Under the pieces are notes generated by a model that saw nothing but the letters and a program-made list of their open reading frames with translations, searched no databases and was not told the origin of the DNA. DNA of 64,000 nt. It comes from Hyphococcus luteus. GTDB lineage: Bacteria > Pseudomonadota > Alphaproteobacteria > Caulobacterales > Parvularculaceae. The stretch is taken from positions 186,001-250,000 of the forward strand of contig NZ_PJCH01000001.1 in the NCBI RefSeq assembly GCF_002943565.1. The letters run 5' to 3'. Shown piece after piece: positions 16,815-25,325 of this stretch. Every line of letters begins with the position of its first letter. Within the stretch, counting starts at the first letter, position 1. Made by a program: the position numbers and the translations under genes.

Positions 16815-17786
16815 TTATTCCGCCACGCGCAGGCGCGCCAGATCCCGCGCGCGCTGGCGTTTCAGATCGTGCCGCGCGGCGCGCTTCACGAGAATATAGA
16901 GAATGAAATAGGACATGGCCGCGCCAAGTCCTGCGAGCCAGATCGGCAGGTTCTCGAAGATCGTCGTAAACCGCTCATAGGTGAGGCCCATGGCCTCCGC
17001 AACGCCCGGCGCTTCCTGGCCGAGAAGGAGGATCGCCCCGACGCCGGTCATGGCGAAGGCGAGGAGCCCCGCCAGCAACGCGCCCACCGTCACGCCCATA
17101 TCGGCGCGCTCTTCAGCCTTGGAGATGATCATCTTCGAGGGATCGCCGCCCAGCGCCTGCGTCGCGGCGAACAGGGCGCGGGTCCGCGCGGCGCGTTCCT
17201 CAGCCGACAAGGCTTTCTTTTCGTCTGACTTGTAGTCGTCGAAATCGACGACGGGCTTTGCGTTTAAGACGCGATCAGAAACATATTCCGGTTCACATTC
17301 CGCCGCCGGATGAACGTCCGAACTCGGAACAACAAGCGCCGCGTCGGTCGGCATCAGGAAGAGCGATTTTTCCGCCGCGCGCCGGCGCACGAGACCATCG
17401 AGCGTCACGAGTTCGTTGTTCACGAAAGCTTTGCTCCAGAGCTCGAAGGCGTTCGCCGCGCCGAGCTTGTCGCCGGCGTTCAGCTTGCGGAGCACGGTGG
17501 AGCGCCGCCAGTTGTCTTCGCCGATATTGAAAATCAGCGAGACCAGCGCGTCATGTTCATTCTGGTTTAAGGGCGCGCGAACCGTGTCGCCAATCAGCTG
17601 CTCAATTGGCTGAACGTCATCCTTCAACAGCCGTTCGGCATCGCCTTCAGTGACGCTCATGCCGTGACGCGCAGATCCTGTATGGCCGTAGCCCACGGTC
17701 CATTGCTCCGTCGGCGCATAATGCGCCGACATGCGCAGGCCCTCATACCCCTTGATCAGATTGAGACCGGTCTCTCCCGTCCGCAT
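16815..17786 (-). CDS. GH24 lysozyme-like protein with C-terminal membrane helices; catalytic Asp replaced
   Basis: 323 aa from ATG 17786 (a GTG at 17816 is also possible). Residues 1-150 are a phage-lysozyme (GH24) domain: GETGLNLIKGYEGLR with the catalytic Glu at 15, then QWTVGYGHT. Counting from Glu, the T4-lysozyme Asp position (+9) is Ala, while the Thr at +15 is kept. A linker of about 70 residues follows, with two hydrophobic helices near 227-252 and 273-295 and a basic tail. The protein is thus fixed in the inner membrane by its C-terminus, unlike a phage endolysin. Loss of Asp may weaken or change activity, though some family members tolerate substitution. No phage genes are nearby. 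Function unknown. Confidence 0.75.
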   Translation of the reverse strand: MRTGETGLNLIKGYEGLRMSAHYAPTEQWTVGYGHTGSARHGMSVTEGDAERLLKDDVQPIEQLIGDTVRAPLNQNEHDALVSLIFNIGEDNWRRSTVLRKLNAGDKLGAANAFELWSKAFVNNELVTLDGLVRRRAAEKSLFLMPTDAALVVPSSDVHPAAECEPEYVSDRVLNAKPVVDFDDYKSDEKKALSAEERAARTRALFAATQALGGDPSKMIISKAEERADMGVTVGALLAGLLAFAMTGVGAILLLGQEAPGVAEAMGLTYERFTTIFENLPIWLAGLGAAMSYFILYILVKRAARHDLKRQRARDLARLRVAE

Positions 17787-17816
17787 CAGACCCGTTCGAA
17801 CCCCTCTGGCCGTCAC

Positions 17817-18223
17817 TCCCCACTGAGGGAGTCATACTCAGGAAGCCTTGCCCGCGAAACCCGGCGCATTTCGCGGCTTCCCCCCTGGTTAATCGCCGTT
17901 AACGATTCCTACCATGCCGGGGCCCGGTTGGGTAGACGGCCCCTCGAATCCGGCGGATTTTCCGGCTCTCGCGGCGCCGAAACGGCACAGATCGGACGGC
18001 GGCCGACGCGGCTCCCTCGCCCGGGATTTTCCCCAGCGTCTGAATTCCATCTCTAACCATCTGTTTTTCAAACTTTTCCGCCGATTCGGACGGCCTCCTC
18101 GAGCGGGCGATTCTGGCACAAGTCTTGTGTGTATGGGGACGGGAAAGCCTGTCCGCAGGACGGAGGCAGGGCCGGTTCGGCCTTGATGCCGGATCCGGGC
18201 GCGGGGGCGTTTCGAGGTGAGAT
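17817..18223. other. 407-bp intergenic region ahead of PEP-CTERM gene
   Basis: No credible gene: the frames present (for example 17914-18186 plus) are Arg/Pro-rich and lack a ribosome site. It contains the promoter region of the GH24 gene on the minus strand and, on the plus strand, a sigma-54-like site (listed separately) followed by about 95 nt of leader. GAGGTGA at 18214-18220 is a strong ribosome-binding site for the gene starting at 18224. Confidence 0.5.
18114..18128 (+). promoter_or_regulatory. Sigma-54-like promoter element
   Basis: TGGCAC at 18114-18119, five bases, then TTGT at 18125-18128. The consensus is TGGCAC-N5-TTGC; the -24 half is perfect and the -12 half differs in its last base (GT instead of GC), which normally weakens the site. 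It faces the PEP-CTERM gene with a start about 95 nt downstream. PEP-CTERM genes in several bacteria are controlled by RpoN with PrsK/PrsR, which makes this placement meaningful. Confidence 0.45.
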
Positions 18224-18448
18224 ATGTTGGGCAACGGCATCCATAACATCATTGCAGCGGTGATCATCGCCGCGGCGATCCTGTGGACAGGCGGGTTTGG
18301 CGGCGGACGCGACGACGGCGTCATGACCGACGAAGAATTCGCCGCGTGGCAGGCGCGCGCCGTGGGCGACATCCGCAACGACATTGTCGTCAATTGCGGC
18401 TGCTGCGGCGACAAAGGGCCCCGGAGGGCCGCCGCGGAGTCTTTTTAG
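18224..18448 (+). CDS. N-terminal part of PEP-CTERM protein, ends at TAG after a T-run
   Basis: 74 codons. A signal-like hydrophobic stretch covers about residues 8-27 (IIAAVIIAAAILW), then a Gly/Asp linker and the acidic segment MTDEEFAAWQARAVGDI, ending with a CGCCGDKGP Cys cluster. A strong Shine-Dalgarno (GAGGTGA) precedes ATG 18224. Translation in this frame stops at TAG 18446-18448, straight after TCT TTT. The frame one base back stays open to 18813 and carries a proline-rich acidic domain and a PEP-CTERM sorting signal, so these are most likely two halves of one gene (about 196 aa if joined at the T-run). It may be a true frameshift mutation, a programmed -1 shift, or a base error. No function beyond surface sorting can be inferred. 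Confidence 0.6.
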   Translation: MLGNGIHNIIAAVIIAAAILWTGGFGGGRDDGVMTDEEFAAWQARAVGDIRNDIVVNCGCCGDKGPRRAAAESF

Positions 18449-18813
18449 CGCCCCGTCCGGTTCCGACCCGGCTGGCCGGATATAATCCGGTCGCCCCACA
18501 GGAAACGCGGCGGGTTCCGACAACCGAACCCTTGCCGACGCCGCCTCCGGCGGGCGAGAGCGAACCGCCTTTGCCGCCGCTTTACGATCCTCATTGGCCG
18601 GATTTCCCGCCGGTGATCGTGCCGCCGGTCTATATTCCGCCGGGCGAGGAGCCGCCCTGCGACGAAGACAATCCCGACGATGATGAATGCGACGAGCCGG
18701 AAGAGCCCGAAGAGCCGCCGGTGGACGCGCCGGAGCCCGGCACGGCGTTTATCCTGGGGCTGGCGGGGCTCGTTTACTGGCGGTTCAGACCGGCCGGACG
18801 CCGGAGCGCCTGA
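18445..18813 (+). pseudogene. C-terminal part of PEP-CTERM protein in the -1 frame
   Basis: This frame has no start codon of its own near its useful beginning (only a TTG far inside), so it depends on a -1 shift from the 18224 gene at the T-run 18442-18446. It encodes a Pro/Glu/Asp-rich stretch (about 90 residues with repeats of PP, EEPEEPP) and ends in a textbook PEP-CTERM signal: P-E-P-G-T followed by the hydrophobic helix AFILGLAGLVYW and a basic tail R-F-R-P-A-G-R-R-S-A. PEP-CTERM proteins are cut by exosortase and released into, or held at, the exopolysaccharide matrix. No exosortase gene is in the window. Two short DNA segments that could base-pair (TCCGG at 18456-18460 and CCGGA at 18476-18480) lie 7 nt past the stop. 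Confidence 0.6.
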
Positions 18814-18888
18814 GGCCCTGTCAGCAGCCTGTCTTGATTGTTTCAGTGCAGCCCATCGGCGCCATGACGGTTTCACCCATCATCCGGG

Positions 18889-20340
18889 CTAGAGCAAAAC
18901 GATGGCGGCAAGTCCCAGAAACACGAAAAAGCCGACAATATCCGTGATCGTCGTGACGAACACCGCCGAGGAGACGGCGGGGTCGGCGCCGGCGCGCTGC
19001 AGGCCGATGGGAATGAGAATGCCGGCAAGGCCCGCCGCCAGAAGATTGATGATCATCGCTGCGCCGACAACGCCGCCAAGGCGCATCGCCTCGCTCTCCC
19101 CGCCCCAGCCGCTCATGTAAAACCACACGCCCGCAAGCGCGCCCATAATGACGGCGAAGATGACGCCATTGAGGAACCCCACCAGCGCCTCGCGAAAGAC
19201 AATGCGCGCGGCGTTGGAGGCGGTGAGGTCTTTCGTGGCGAGCGAACGCACAACAACGGTCAGCGTCTGGGTGCCCGCATTGCCGCCCATGGAGGCGACG
19301 ATGGGCATCAGGATGGCGAGCGCCACCACCTGGCCGATGGCCGCGTCGAACAGCGCAATGACTAGCGAGGCGAGGATCGCGGTCGCAAGGTTTACGGCGA
19401 GCCAGGAAAAGCGCGAACGCACCGTTTCGAACACCGTGTCGGAAAGACCAGTGTCGGCCTCGACGCCGCCAAGCGCGAGCATGTCTTCCTGGGTTTCCTC
19501 GCGCACCATCTCGACAACGTCGTCGACGGTGATCATGCCGATCAGCCGTTCGGCGTCATCGACGACAGGCGCGGAGATGAGGTTATATTGCTCGAAGAGA
19601 TAGGCGACTTCTTCCTGGTCCATCACCGCCGGCACGGGATGCATGTCCCGGCTCGTCATGATGGTTTCAATCACCGTGTCCCGCGGCGATTTCAACAGCG
19701 TCGACAGTGGCACCGAGCCCACCGGCTTGAACGCCGGATCGACGACGAAGACTTCGTAGAACCGGTCCGGCAACTCCTCCGTGCCGCGCAGGCGGTCGAT
19801 GATCTGGCCGACGGTCCAGAAAGCCGGCGCCGCGAAGAACTCGCGCTGCATGAGGCGCCCGGCGCTTTCCTCCTCGAAATCGAGCGCGGCCCGAAGCGCC
19901 AGCCTGTCCTCGATGGTCGCATAGGACAGAATCTCGGCCTGCTTTTCCGCGTCGAGATCCTCAAGAAGGAAGGCCGCATCGTCGGTGTCGAGTTCAGCGA
20001 CGGCCTTGGCGACTTTCGCCGGCTCCATCGCCTCGATGATGTCCTCGAGAAGGTCCTCTTCGAGCTCGGCCAGCACCTCCGAATGAAGCGCGCCGCCGAG
20101 GAGCGTAATCATCCCCTCGCGGTCTTCTTCCTGCAAAAGACCGATGAGGTCGGCGATGTCGGCGGGGTGGAGTTCGCGCGTGAGGCCCTCGAAGGCTTCA
20201 GCGTCTTCGGCTTCGATGGCGTCCGCAACCGCGCGCACGAACTCCGGCGACAGCGTGCGGTCTTCCGCAAACTGAGCGTCGCTATCGGACGTCTCGTTTT
20301 CCGGGCGCGCTTCTTCTTCGATGGGCGCGGTTTCGCTCAT
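18889..20340 (-). CDS. mgtE: Magnesium transporter MgtE
   Basis: 483 aa. The N-terminal acidic superhelical domain covers about residues 30-150 with D-I-A-D-L-I-G-L-L and D-D-A-A-F-L-L-E-D-L repeats. A CBS pair follows at about 155-285 (D-F-E-E-E-S-A-G-R-L-M ... LIGMITVDDVVEMV). Five transmembrane helices follow from about 310, including the signature GGNAGTQT in the pore helix. It is a Mg2+ channel gated by cytosolic Mg2+ bound between the CBS and N domains. The start at ATG 20340 has GAGGGG upstream. It reads in the same direction as DUF1467, rnj and coaX, with about 100 nt between it and the DUF1467 stop, so it may be the last gene of that string. Confidence 0.93.
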   Translation of the reverse strand: MSETAPIEEEARPENETSDSDAQFAEDRTLSPEFVRAVADAIEAEDAEAFEGLTRELHPADIADLIGLLQEEDREGMITLLGGALHSEVLAELEEDLLEDIIEAMEPAKVAKAVAELDTDDAAFLLEDLDAEKQAEILSYATIEDRLALRAALDFEEESAGRLMQREFFAAPAFWTVGQIIDRLRGTEELPDRFYEVFVVDPAFKPVGSVPLSTLLKSPRDTVIETIMTSRDMHPVPAVMDQEEVAYLFEQYNLISAPVVDDAERLIGMITVDDVVEMVREETQEDMLALGGVEADTGLSDTVFETVRSRFSWLAVNLATAILASLVIALFDAAIGQVVALAILMPIVASMGGNAGTQTLTVVVRSLATKDLTASNAARIVFREALVGFLNGVIFAVIMGALAGVWFYMSGWGGESEAMRLGGVVGAAMIINLLAAGLAGILIPIGLQRAGADPAVSSAVFVTTITDIVGFFVFLGLAAIVLL

Positions 20341-20443
20341 GGCTGCCCCTCGCTCTTTCGGCTTCGGTCCGGTGGTTGGGATTGCCTTGGCCTGTTGCTA
20401 AGCCAGCCCATTTGCGAAGGCAAGCGTTTCAGGAACGCCCGGG

Positions 20444-20689
20444 CTAATCGCGAAAGTTAAAGACGCCGCTGAGGATGACCGACGCCGTGACGGCCCATAA
20501 AACTGCGGCGACCTTGGTCGCGAGCCAGATTTTCTGTTTCAGCTTGGGATCGGTCGGCGCGCCGGGATCGGCGCCTTCGACGCCGTCGTCCTCGGCCTCC
20601 CAGCGGCTTTTGATGTCGATCGGCAGGACGGCGAGAAACGAGACCCACCACCAGACGATATAGATGACGATTGCGCCGGCCCAGTTCAT
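20444..20689 (-). CDS. DUF1467 family small membrane protein
   Basis: 81 aa with two transmembrane helices (about residues 5-24 and 57-77) separated by an acidic loop (ADPGAPTDPKLKQK). The VYIVWWWVSFLAVLPIDI-like start is the DUF1467 hallmark. Function is unknown. It begins within the stop codon of rnj (TGATG, one base shared), so it is translationally coupled to RNase J, an arrangement common in alphaproteobacteria. Confidence 0.85.
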   Translation of the reverse strand: MNWAGAIVIYIVWWWVSFLAVLPIDIKSRWEAEDDGVEGADPGAPTDPKLKQKIWLATKVAAVLWAVTASVILSGVFNFRD

Positions 20690-22347
20690 CAGCCCGTCCT
20701 ATGAATATGGGTGACGATGACCGGGCGCTTGCCCCAGACATCGTCGTAATAAGCGCGCGCCGCCCGTTTGACCGCCAGCATCACCGCCTCGTCGTCCCGG
20801 CGCTTTGTTTTCGGCAGGCCGAGCACCGCGTCTTCGATGTCGTCGGCGAGATCCGCCGGCTCCTCGCCTTCTTCTTCGTCGACAACGCCAATGCCGGAAA
20901 CGGAGACATCATCGACAAGCGCGCACTGCTTGTCAAAAACAAGAGAGACCGCCAGCAGCCCCGCATAGGAAAGTTTGCGGCGCTCCCGCATGGGCATCGC
21001 GCCGTCCGGCAAGAGGACGTCGCCATCGAGATAGATGCGCCCCTCGGGAACCTCGTCGATGCGCTCCGGCCCGTCCGGCGCTATGCGGATCAGATCGCCA
21101 TTGCGCGGCGCAAAGGATTTCTGCGCGCCGAGCTCCAGCGCGAATTCCGCATGCTCCTCAAGGTGGCGCGCCTCACCATGCACCGGGATGGCGATTTCCG
21201 GGCGCGCCCACTCATACATGGACCTCAATTCTTCACGGCAGGGATGGCCGGAGACATGCACGAACTCATCCTTTTCGGTGATCACCTTGACGCCGAGCTC
21301 CACGAGATCGTTCTGGAGATTGTAAATCTCGCGGTCATTGCCGGGAATGATCTTCGAGGAAAAGATCACCGTATCGCCGTCTGACAGAATGAGATCGCGG
21401 TGATCATTGCGGGCGATGCGCGACAGGGCCGCACGCGGCTCACCCTGGCTGCCCGTGCAAAGGTAAAGCACATGCTGGCGCGGCAGATGGCCGGCGTCCG
21501 CCGGTTCAACGAAACGCAAGCCCTTGGGCAAAAGCCCCACCTCTTCGGCCGCATCGACGATGCGCAGCATGGACCGGCCGAGAAGGCAGACGCTGCGGTC
21601 TGCCGCGGCGGCGGCCTCGCAGATCGAGACGACGCGCGAGACATTCGACGCGAAAGTCGTCACCGCGACCCGGCCTTCCTGCTTCGCGATGAGCTTGGTC
21701 AGGGATTCCCGCACGGCCGATTCGGAGCCGGATTCGCCTGATGACAACACGTTGGTCGAATCGCAAACCATGGCGAGAAGCCCGTCATCCCCAAGCTTTT
21801 TAATCGTGCTGCTGTCGATCAGCGGCCCGAGCGACGGAGACTTGTCGATTTTCCAGTCGCCGGTGTGCAGCACCGTTCCGAGCTCGGTTCGGAGGATGAC
21901 GCCGCTCGGCTCCGGAATGGAATGCGTGAGCGTCACATATTCGATGTCGAAAGGCCCGAGCGTGAAGCGGGCGTTCATGTCGATGATATTGAGCTCAACA
22001 TTGGCGCCGCCATATTCAGCGAGCTTGCGCTCGACCAGCGCCGCCGTGAAAGGCGTCGCATAGATCGGACAGCCGAGCTTCGGGGCCAGAAGCGCCACGG
22101 CACCGATATGGTCTTCATGACCATGGGTCAGCAAGAGCCCGTGCAGCGCTTCTTTTTCTTCAAGAATATAGGTCGGGTCCGGACAAATAAGATCGACGCC
22201 CGGCGTCGTCAGATCGCCGAACATGACGCCGCAATCGATCATGATCCATTGCCGGTTGGCCGGCGACCCGACCCCGTAAAGGTTCATGTTCATGCCGATC
22301 TCGCCGGAGCCGCCGAGCGGCAGGAATACAAGCTCTTTACGGGACAT
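20689..22347 (-). CDS. rnj: Ribonuclease J
   Basis: 552 aa. A metallo-beta-lactamase/beta-CASP nuclease: the opening LGGSGEIGMNMNLYG, zinc motif HGHEDHIG (about 74-81), TLTHSIPEP, GDWKID, CDSTN and the beta-CASP segments ending in the SGHPCREELR His motif (about 368). RNase J has 5'-to-3' exonuclease and endonuclease activity and matures or degrades RNA in the cytoplasm. The length and a C-terminal oligomerisation domain (about 460-552) are as usual. The stop codon overlaps the DUF1467 start; the ATG at 22347 overlaps the last codon/stop of coaX, so coaX, rnj and DUF1467 form a tight operon. Confidence 0.93.
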   Translation of the reverse strand: MSRKELVFLPLGGSGEIGMNMNLYGVGSPANRQWIMIDCGVMFGDLTTPGVDLICPDPTYILEEKEALHGLLLTHGHEDHIGAVALLAPKLGCPIYATPFTAALVERKLAEYGGANVELNIIDMNARFTLGPFDIEYVTLTHSIPEPSGVILRTELGTVLHTGDWKIDKSPSLGPLIDSSTIKKLGDDGLLAMVCDSTNVLSSGESGSESAVRESLTKLIAKQEGRVAVTTFASNVSRVVSICEAAAAADRSVCLLGRSMLRIVDAAEEVGLLPKGLRFVEPADAGHLPRQHVLYLCTGSQGEPRAALSRIARNDHRDLILSDGDTVIFSSKIIPGNDREIYNLQNDLVELGVKVITEKDEFVHVSGHPCREELRSMYEWARPEIAIPVHGEARHLEEHAEFALELGAQKSFAPRNGDLIRIAPDGPERIDEVPEGRIYLDGDVLLPDGAMPMRERRKLSYAGLLAVSLVFDKQCALVDDVSVSGIGVVDEEEGEEPADLADDIEDAVLGLPKTKRRDDEAVMLAVKRAARAYYDDVWGKRPVIVTHIHRTG

Positions 22348-23120
22348 CAGCGCGCCTTCAGCCTTTTCGAGATCTCGTAAAGCCCGCGAATGGTGAGGTC
22401 ATGGTCGAAAATATCGATCGTTTCAGTTTCGCCTTCAAAGAGCGAAGCGATGCCGCCCGTGGCGACGACTTTCATGGGCGCGCCATATTCGGCCTTGATG
22501 CGCGCGACAAGTCCGTCGATGAGCGAGATATAGCCCCAGAAAACGCCGGTCTGCATGGCGCCCACAGTATCGATCCCGATGGTTTTCGGCGGCTTTTCAA
22601 TGGCGATGCGCGGCAGGCGCGCCGCAGCCTCATGCAGGGCCTGCATGGAAAGGTTGATGCCGGGCGCGATGACCCCGCCTTCGAAGCCGCCGTCTGCGCC
22701 GACAATGTCGAAATTGGTGGCGGTGCCTGAATCGACGACGACCAGGGGCCCGCCATGGGCGGTGAAGGCGCCGACGGCGTTAACGAGCCGGTCCGCGCCG
22801 ACCTCGGAGGGTTTCGTAATCCGCACGGCGACGCCCGGCACATTGTCATGGCCGATGACGAAAGGCTCGCAGTTGAAATAGCGCCGGGAGAGATTGCGCA
22901 GATGGAACAGCGACTGCGGCACCACGGTCGAGATAATGCATTCGGAAATGTCTTCGAGCCTGTAGCCGGCGAACTCCATCAGCTGCGACAGCCAGACCGC
23001 ATATTCGTCGGCCGTGCGCGTCGTGGACGTCGACGCGCGCCATTGCCCCGCCGGCGTTTTGTCGCCGTCGAAAAGCGCAATGACAGAATTGGTGTTGCCG
23101 ACATCGATGGCGAGCAGCAT
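22347..23120 (-). CDS. coaX: Type III pantothenate kinase
   Basis: 257 aa. An ASKHA-fold kinase: the phosphate-1 motif DVGNTN (6-11), D-E-Y in the first third, [11 protein letters not shown] (about 107-117) and [11 protein letters not shown] (about 126-136). It phosphorylates pantothenate in the first step of coenzyme A synthesis and, as type III, is not feedback-inhibited by CoA and needs a monovalent cation. The start at ATG 23120 has AAGGATCGG upstream. It lies between birA and rnj on the same strand (21 nt after birA), in an order common to alphaproteobacteria. Confidence 0.93.
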   Translation of the reverse strand: MLLAIDVGNTNSVIALFDGDKTPAGQWRASTSTTRTADEYAVWLSQLMEFAGYRLEDISECIISTVVPQSLFHLRNLSRRYFNCEPFVIGHDNVPGVAVRITKPSEVGADRLVNAVGAFTAHGGPLVVVDSGTATNFDIVGADGGFEGGVIAPGINLSMQALHEAAARLPRIAIEKPPKTIGIDTVGAMQTGVFWGYISLIDGLVARIKAEYGAPMKVVATGGIASLFEGETETIDIFDHDLTIRGLYEISKRLKAR

Positions 23121-23141
23121 GGAGCCGATCCTTAACGTCCC

Positions 23142-23876
23142 TTAGTTTCCTCTGCGGGCGAAAAACACATCCCCGGCGGCGATTGTCCGCCTTCCGGCGG
23201 GCGAGCGCAACACCAAGGCGCCGGTTTCATCGAGCCCCTCAAAGACGCCCGAAAGCTCTTCATTCGGCAGGCGCACGGTGATATCGACGCCAAGCCCCAC
23301 GGCGCGGGCGAGCCATGCGTCCCGGATCGGGGCGAAGCCTTGCGCCCGCCAGAGCCTGTAGAACGTCCAGAAATGATGATCGAGCCGTTCGGCGAGCTTT
23401 TGCGGCGCCGGCGGTTGCGCGGCATGGTCCATAAGACGCGCCACAGGATAAGGAAGCCCCTCGGGCGCCGTGACGATATTGACGCCGACCCCGATGGAAA
23501 GGGCGGCTCCCAGGCTTTCAAGCAGGATGCCGGCGCATTTGGCGCCGTCCAGCAAAACATCATTGGGCCATTTCAGTGCGATCTTCTCCTCGGGCATGAG
23601 CTCGTCCAGCACCGACGCCAAAGCGAGAGCGACAATGAAGGAGATCTGTCCCCAGCTTGCCGGCAGCGCGTCCGGTTTGAAGAGAAGCGTGCAGGCGAAA
23701 TCGCCTGTTTGCTGTTCCCAGCCGCGTCCGCGGCGCCCGTAACCGGCGGTCTGCGCCAGCGCAAGGACCCATAAGGGCCCGGCCTCGCCCGCCTCCGCGC
23801 GGCGCCGCGCTTCCGCGCTCGTCGAATCGAGCGTGTCGAAAATCTCAATCGCGGTTCCGGAGGGAAACTTCGCCAC
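23142..23876 (-). CDS. birA: Biotin--[acetyl-CoA-carboxylase] ligase
   Basis: 244 aa. Only the biotin-ligase catalytic domain and a short C-terminal SH3-like part are present; the N-terminal DNA-binding domain of E. coli BirA is absent, so it is a mono-functional ligase. Visible motifs are STSAEARRR, the biotin-binding GYGRRGRGW, the lysine motif LKWPNDVLL and G-I-L-L-E. It biotinylates the carrier protein of acetyl-CoA carboxylase in the cytosol. The start codon is GTG at 23876, 3 nt beyond the nuoN stop, so it is in the tail of the nuo transcript. Confidence 0.92.
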   Translation of the reverse strand: MAKFPSGTAIEIFDTLDSTSAEARRRAEAGEAGPLWVLALAQTAGYGRRGRGWEQQTGDFACTLLFKPDALPASWGQISFIVALALASVLDELMPEEKIALKWPNDVLLDGAKCAGILLESLGAALSIGVGVNIVTAPEGLPYPVARLMDHAAQPPAPQKLAERLDHHFWTFYRLWRAQGFAPIRDAWLARAVGLGVDITVRLPNEELSGVFEGLDETGALVLRSPAGRRTIAAGDVFFARRGN

Positions 23877-23879
23877 GCT

Positions 23880-25325
23880 CTAGAAGAGAGACGCCGCAGC
23901 GGTCTCGGCAAGCTGGCGCAGCGTCCCCATGCCGACCGTCAAGAGCGGGAACATGAGGATCGCCGAGCCCCAGGCGGCGACGGCGAGCGCCGGCCCGTGA
24001 TCGCGTTCGAAAGCCGGCGCCGGCTCGTCGAACCACATGAACCAGACAACGCGCAGATAATAGAAGGCGGAAATCGCGCTCGCCGCGACGCCGATCACCG
24101 CAAGCCAGATGAGGTCCGCATCGACGGCGGCGAGGAACACATACCACTTGCCAAAAAAGCCGGCTGTGGGCGGTACGCCCGCCAGGGAGAACAGAAGCAC
24201 GGTGAGGATCAGCGCCATGGGCATGTTGGTGCGCGAGAGCCCCGCGAGATCGGAAATGTTTTCCGTCATGCCGCCGCGCCGGCGCATCATCAGAATGATC
24301 GCGAAAGTCCCGACTGTCATGACGATATAGATCGCCATATAGATCAGCACCGAGGAAACGCCCGAAGACGTGCCCGCGGCAAGGCCGACCAGCGCATAGC
24401 CCATATGGCCGATGGAGGAATAGGCCATCAGGCGTTTGATGTTGGTCTGGGCGATGGCCGAGAAGGCGCCGATCGCCATAGAGGCGACGGCAATGATGGC
24501 GATCACCAATTGCCAGTCGCCGACGGCTCCCGGGAAGGCCATCATCAGGGCGCGGGTGAAAAGCGCCATGCCGGCGAGCTTCGGCGCGGCCGCGAAGAAC
24601 GCCGTCACCGGCGTCGGCGAGCCTTCATAGACGTCCGGCGTCCACATGTGGAACGGCGCGGCGGAGACCTTGAAGGCGAGGCCGGAAATCATGAAGACGA
24701 GGCCGATGATGAGCCCGGCGTTATCGCCGCCCGCGGACGCCGCTTTGGCGATTTCCGTGAACAGGGTCGAGCCCGTGAAGCCGTAGACCAGCGAGGCCCC
24801 GTAAAGCAGCATGCAGGAGGAAAGCGCGCCAAGAACGAAATATTTAAGGCCCGCTTCCGTCGAACGGCGGCTGTCGCGGTTGAAGGCGGCGAGGATATAA
24901 AGCGCGAGGCTTTGCGTCTCGATGCCCATGTAAAGCGAGATGAGATCGGTCGCCGACGCCATCAGCGACATGCCGAGCGCGGCCAGGAGGATCAGCACCG
25001 GATATTCGAACCGGCCGAGTTTCTCGCCGGCGAGATATTTGTCGGACATTAAAATCGCGAACGCCGCCGCACCGAAAATCAGCACCTTGGCGAAGGTCGA
25101 AAAGGCGTCGATGCGGAACGCGCCGTCGAAGATGGAAGCGGTGGATCCGGCGCCGGGCGAAAACGCCGCCAGAAGGGCGCAGACGATCAAAAGGCCCACC
25201 GAGGCGAGCGAAATCTGCGGCGCGGCCTTGTCGCCCAGAAACACGCCAGTGATGAGCAGGACCATGGCGCCGATCGCAAGCGCCAGTTCCGGCCAGGCAT
25301 AGGAAAGAGTTTCGAAGAGCGTCAT
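23880..25325 (-). CDS. nuoN: NADH-quinone oxidoreductase subunit N
   Basis: 481 aa with about 14 transmembrane helices; an antiporter-like proton-pumping subunit of the complex I membrane arm. Conserved features include the E in FALETLSLALYILAA-like TM5 (here IETQSLALYILAAF), the broken-helix segment KVSAAPFHMWTPDVYEGSPTPVTAF with its essential lysine, and IKRLMAYSSIGHMGYAL. Its ATG shares one base with the nuoM stop (TGATG). It is the last nuo gene, followed by birA after 3 nt. Confidence 0.95.
   Translation of the reverse strand: MTLFETLSYAWPELALAIGAMVLLITGVFLGDKAAPQISLASVGLLIVCALLAAFSPGAGSTASIFDGAFRIDAFSTFAKVLIFGAAAFAILMSDKYLAGEKLGRFEYPVLILLAALGMSLMASATDLISLYMGIETQSLALYILAAFNRDSRRSTEAGLKYFVLGALSSCMLLYGASLVYGFTGSTLFTEIAKAASAGGDNAGLIIGLVFMISGLAFKVSAAPFHMWTPDVYEGSPTPVTAFFAAAPKLAGMALFTRALMMAFPGAVGDWQLVIAIIAVASMAIGAFSAIAQTNIKRLMAYSSIGHMGYALVGLAAGTSSGVSSVLIYMAIYIVMTVGTFAIILMMRRRGGMTENISDLAGLSRTNMPMALILTVLLFSLAGVPPTAGFFGKWYVFLAAVDADLIWLAVIGVAASAISAFYYLRVVWFMWFDEPAPAFERDHGPALAVAAWGSAILMFPLLTVGMGTLRQLAETAAASLF

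Noticed and set aside
16815-17786. Prophage endolysin
   Set aside because: The GH24 domain has C-terminal membrane helices and no neighbouring holin, tail or capsid genes.
17914-18186. 90-codon plus-strand frame ahead of the PEP-CTERM gene
   Set aside because: No ribosome site, composition like random high-GC sequence, and it overlaps the sigma-54-like promoter.
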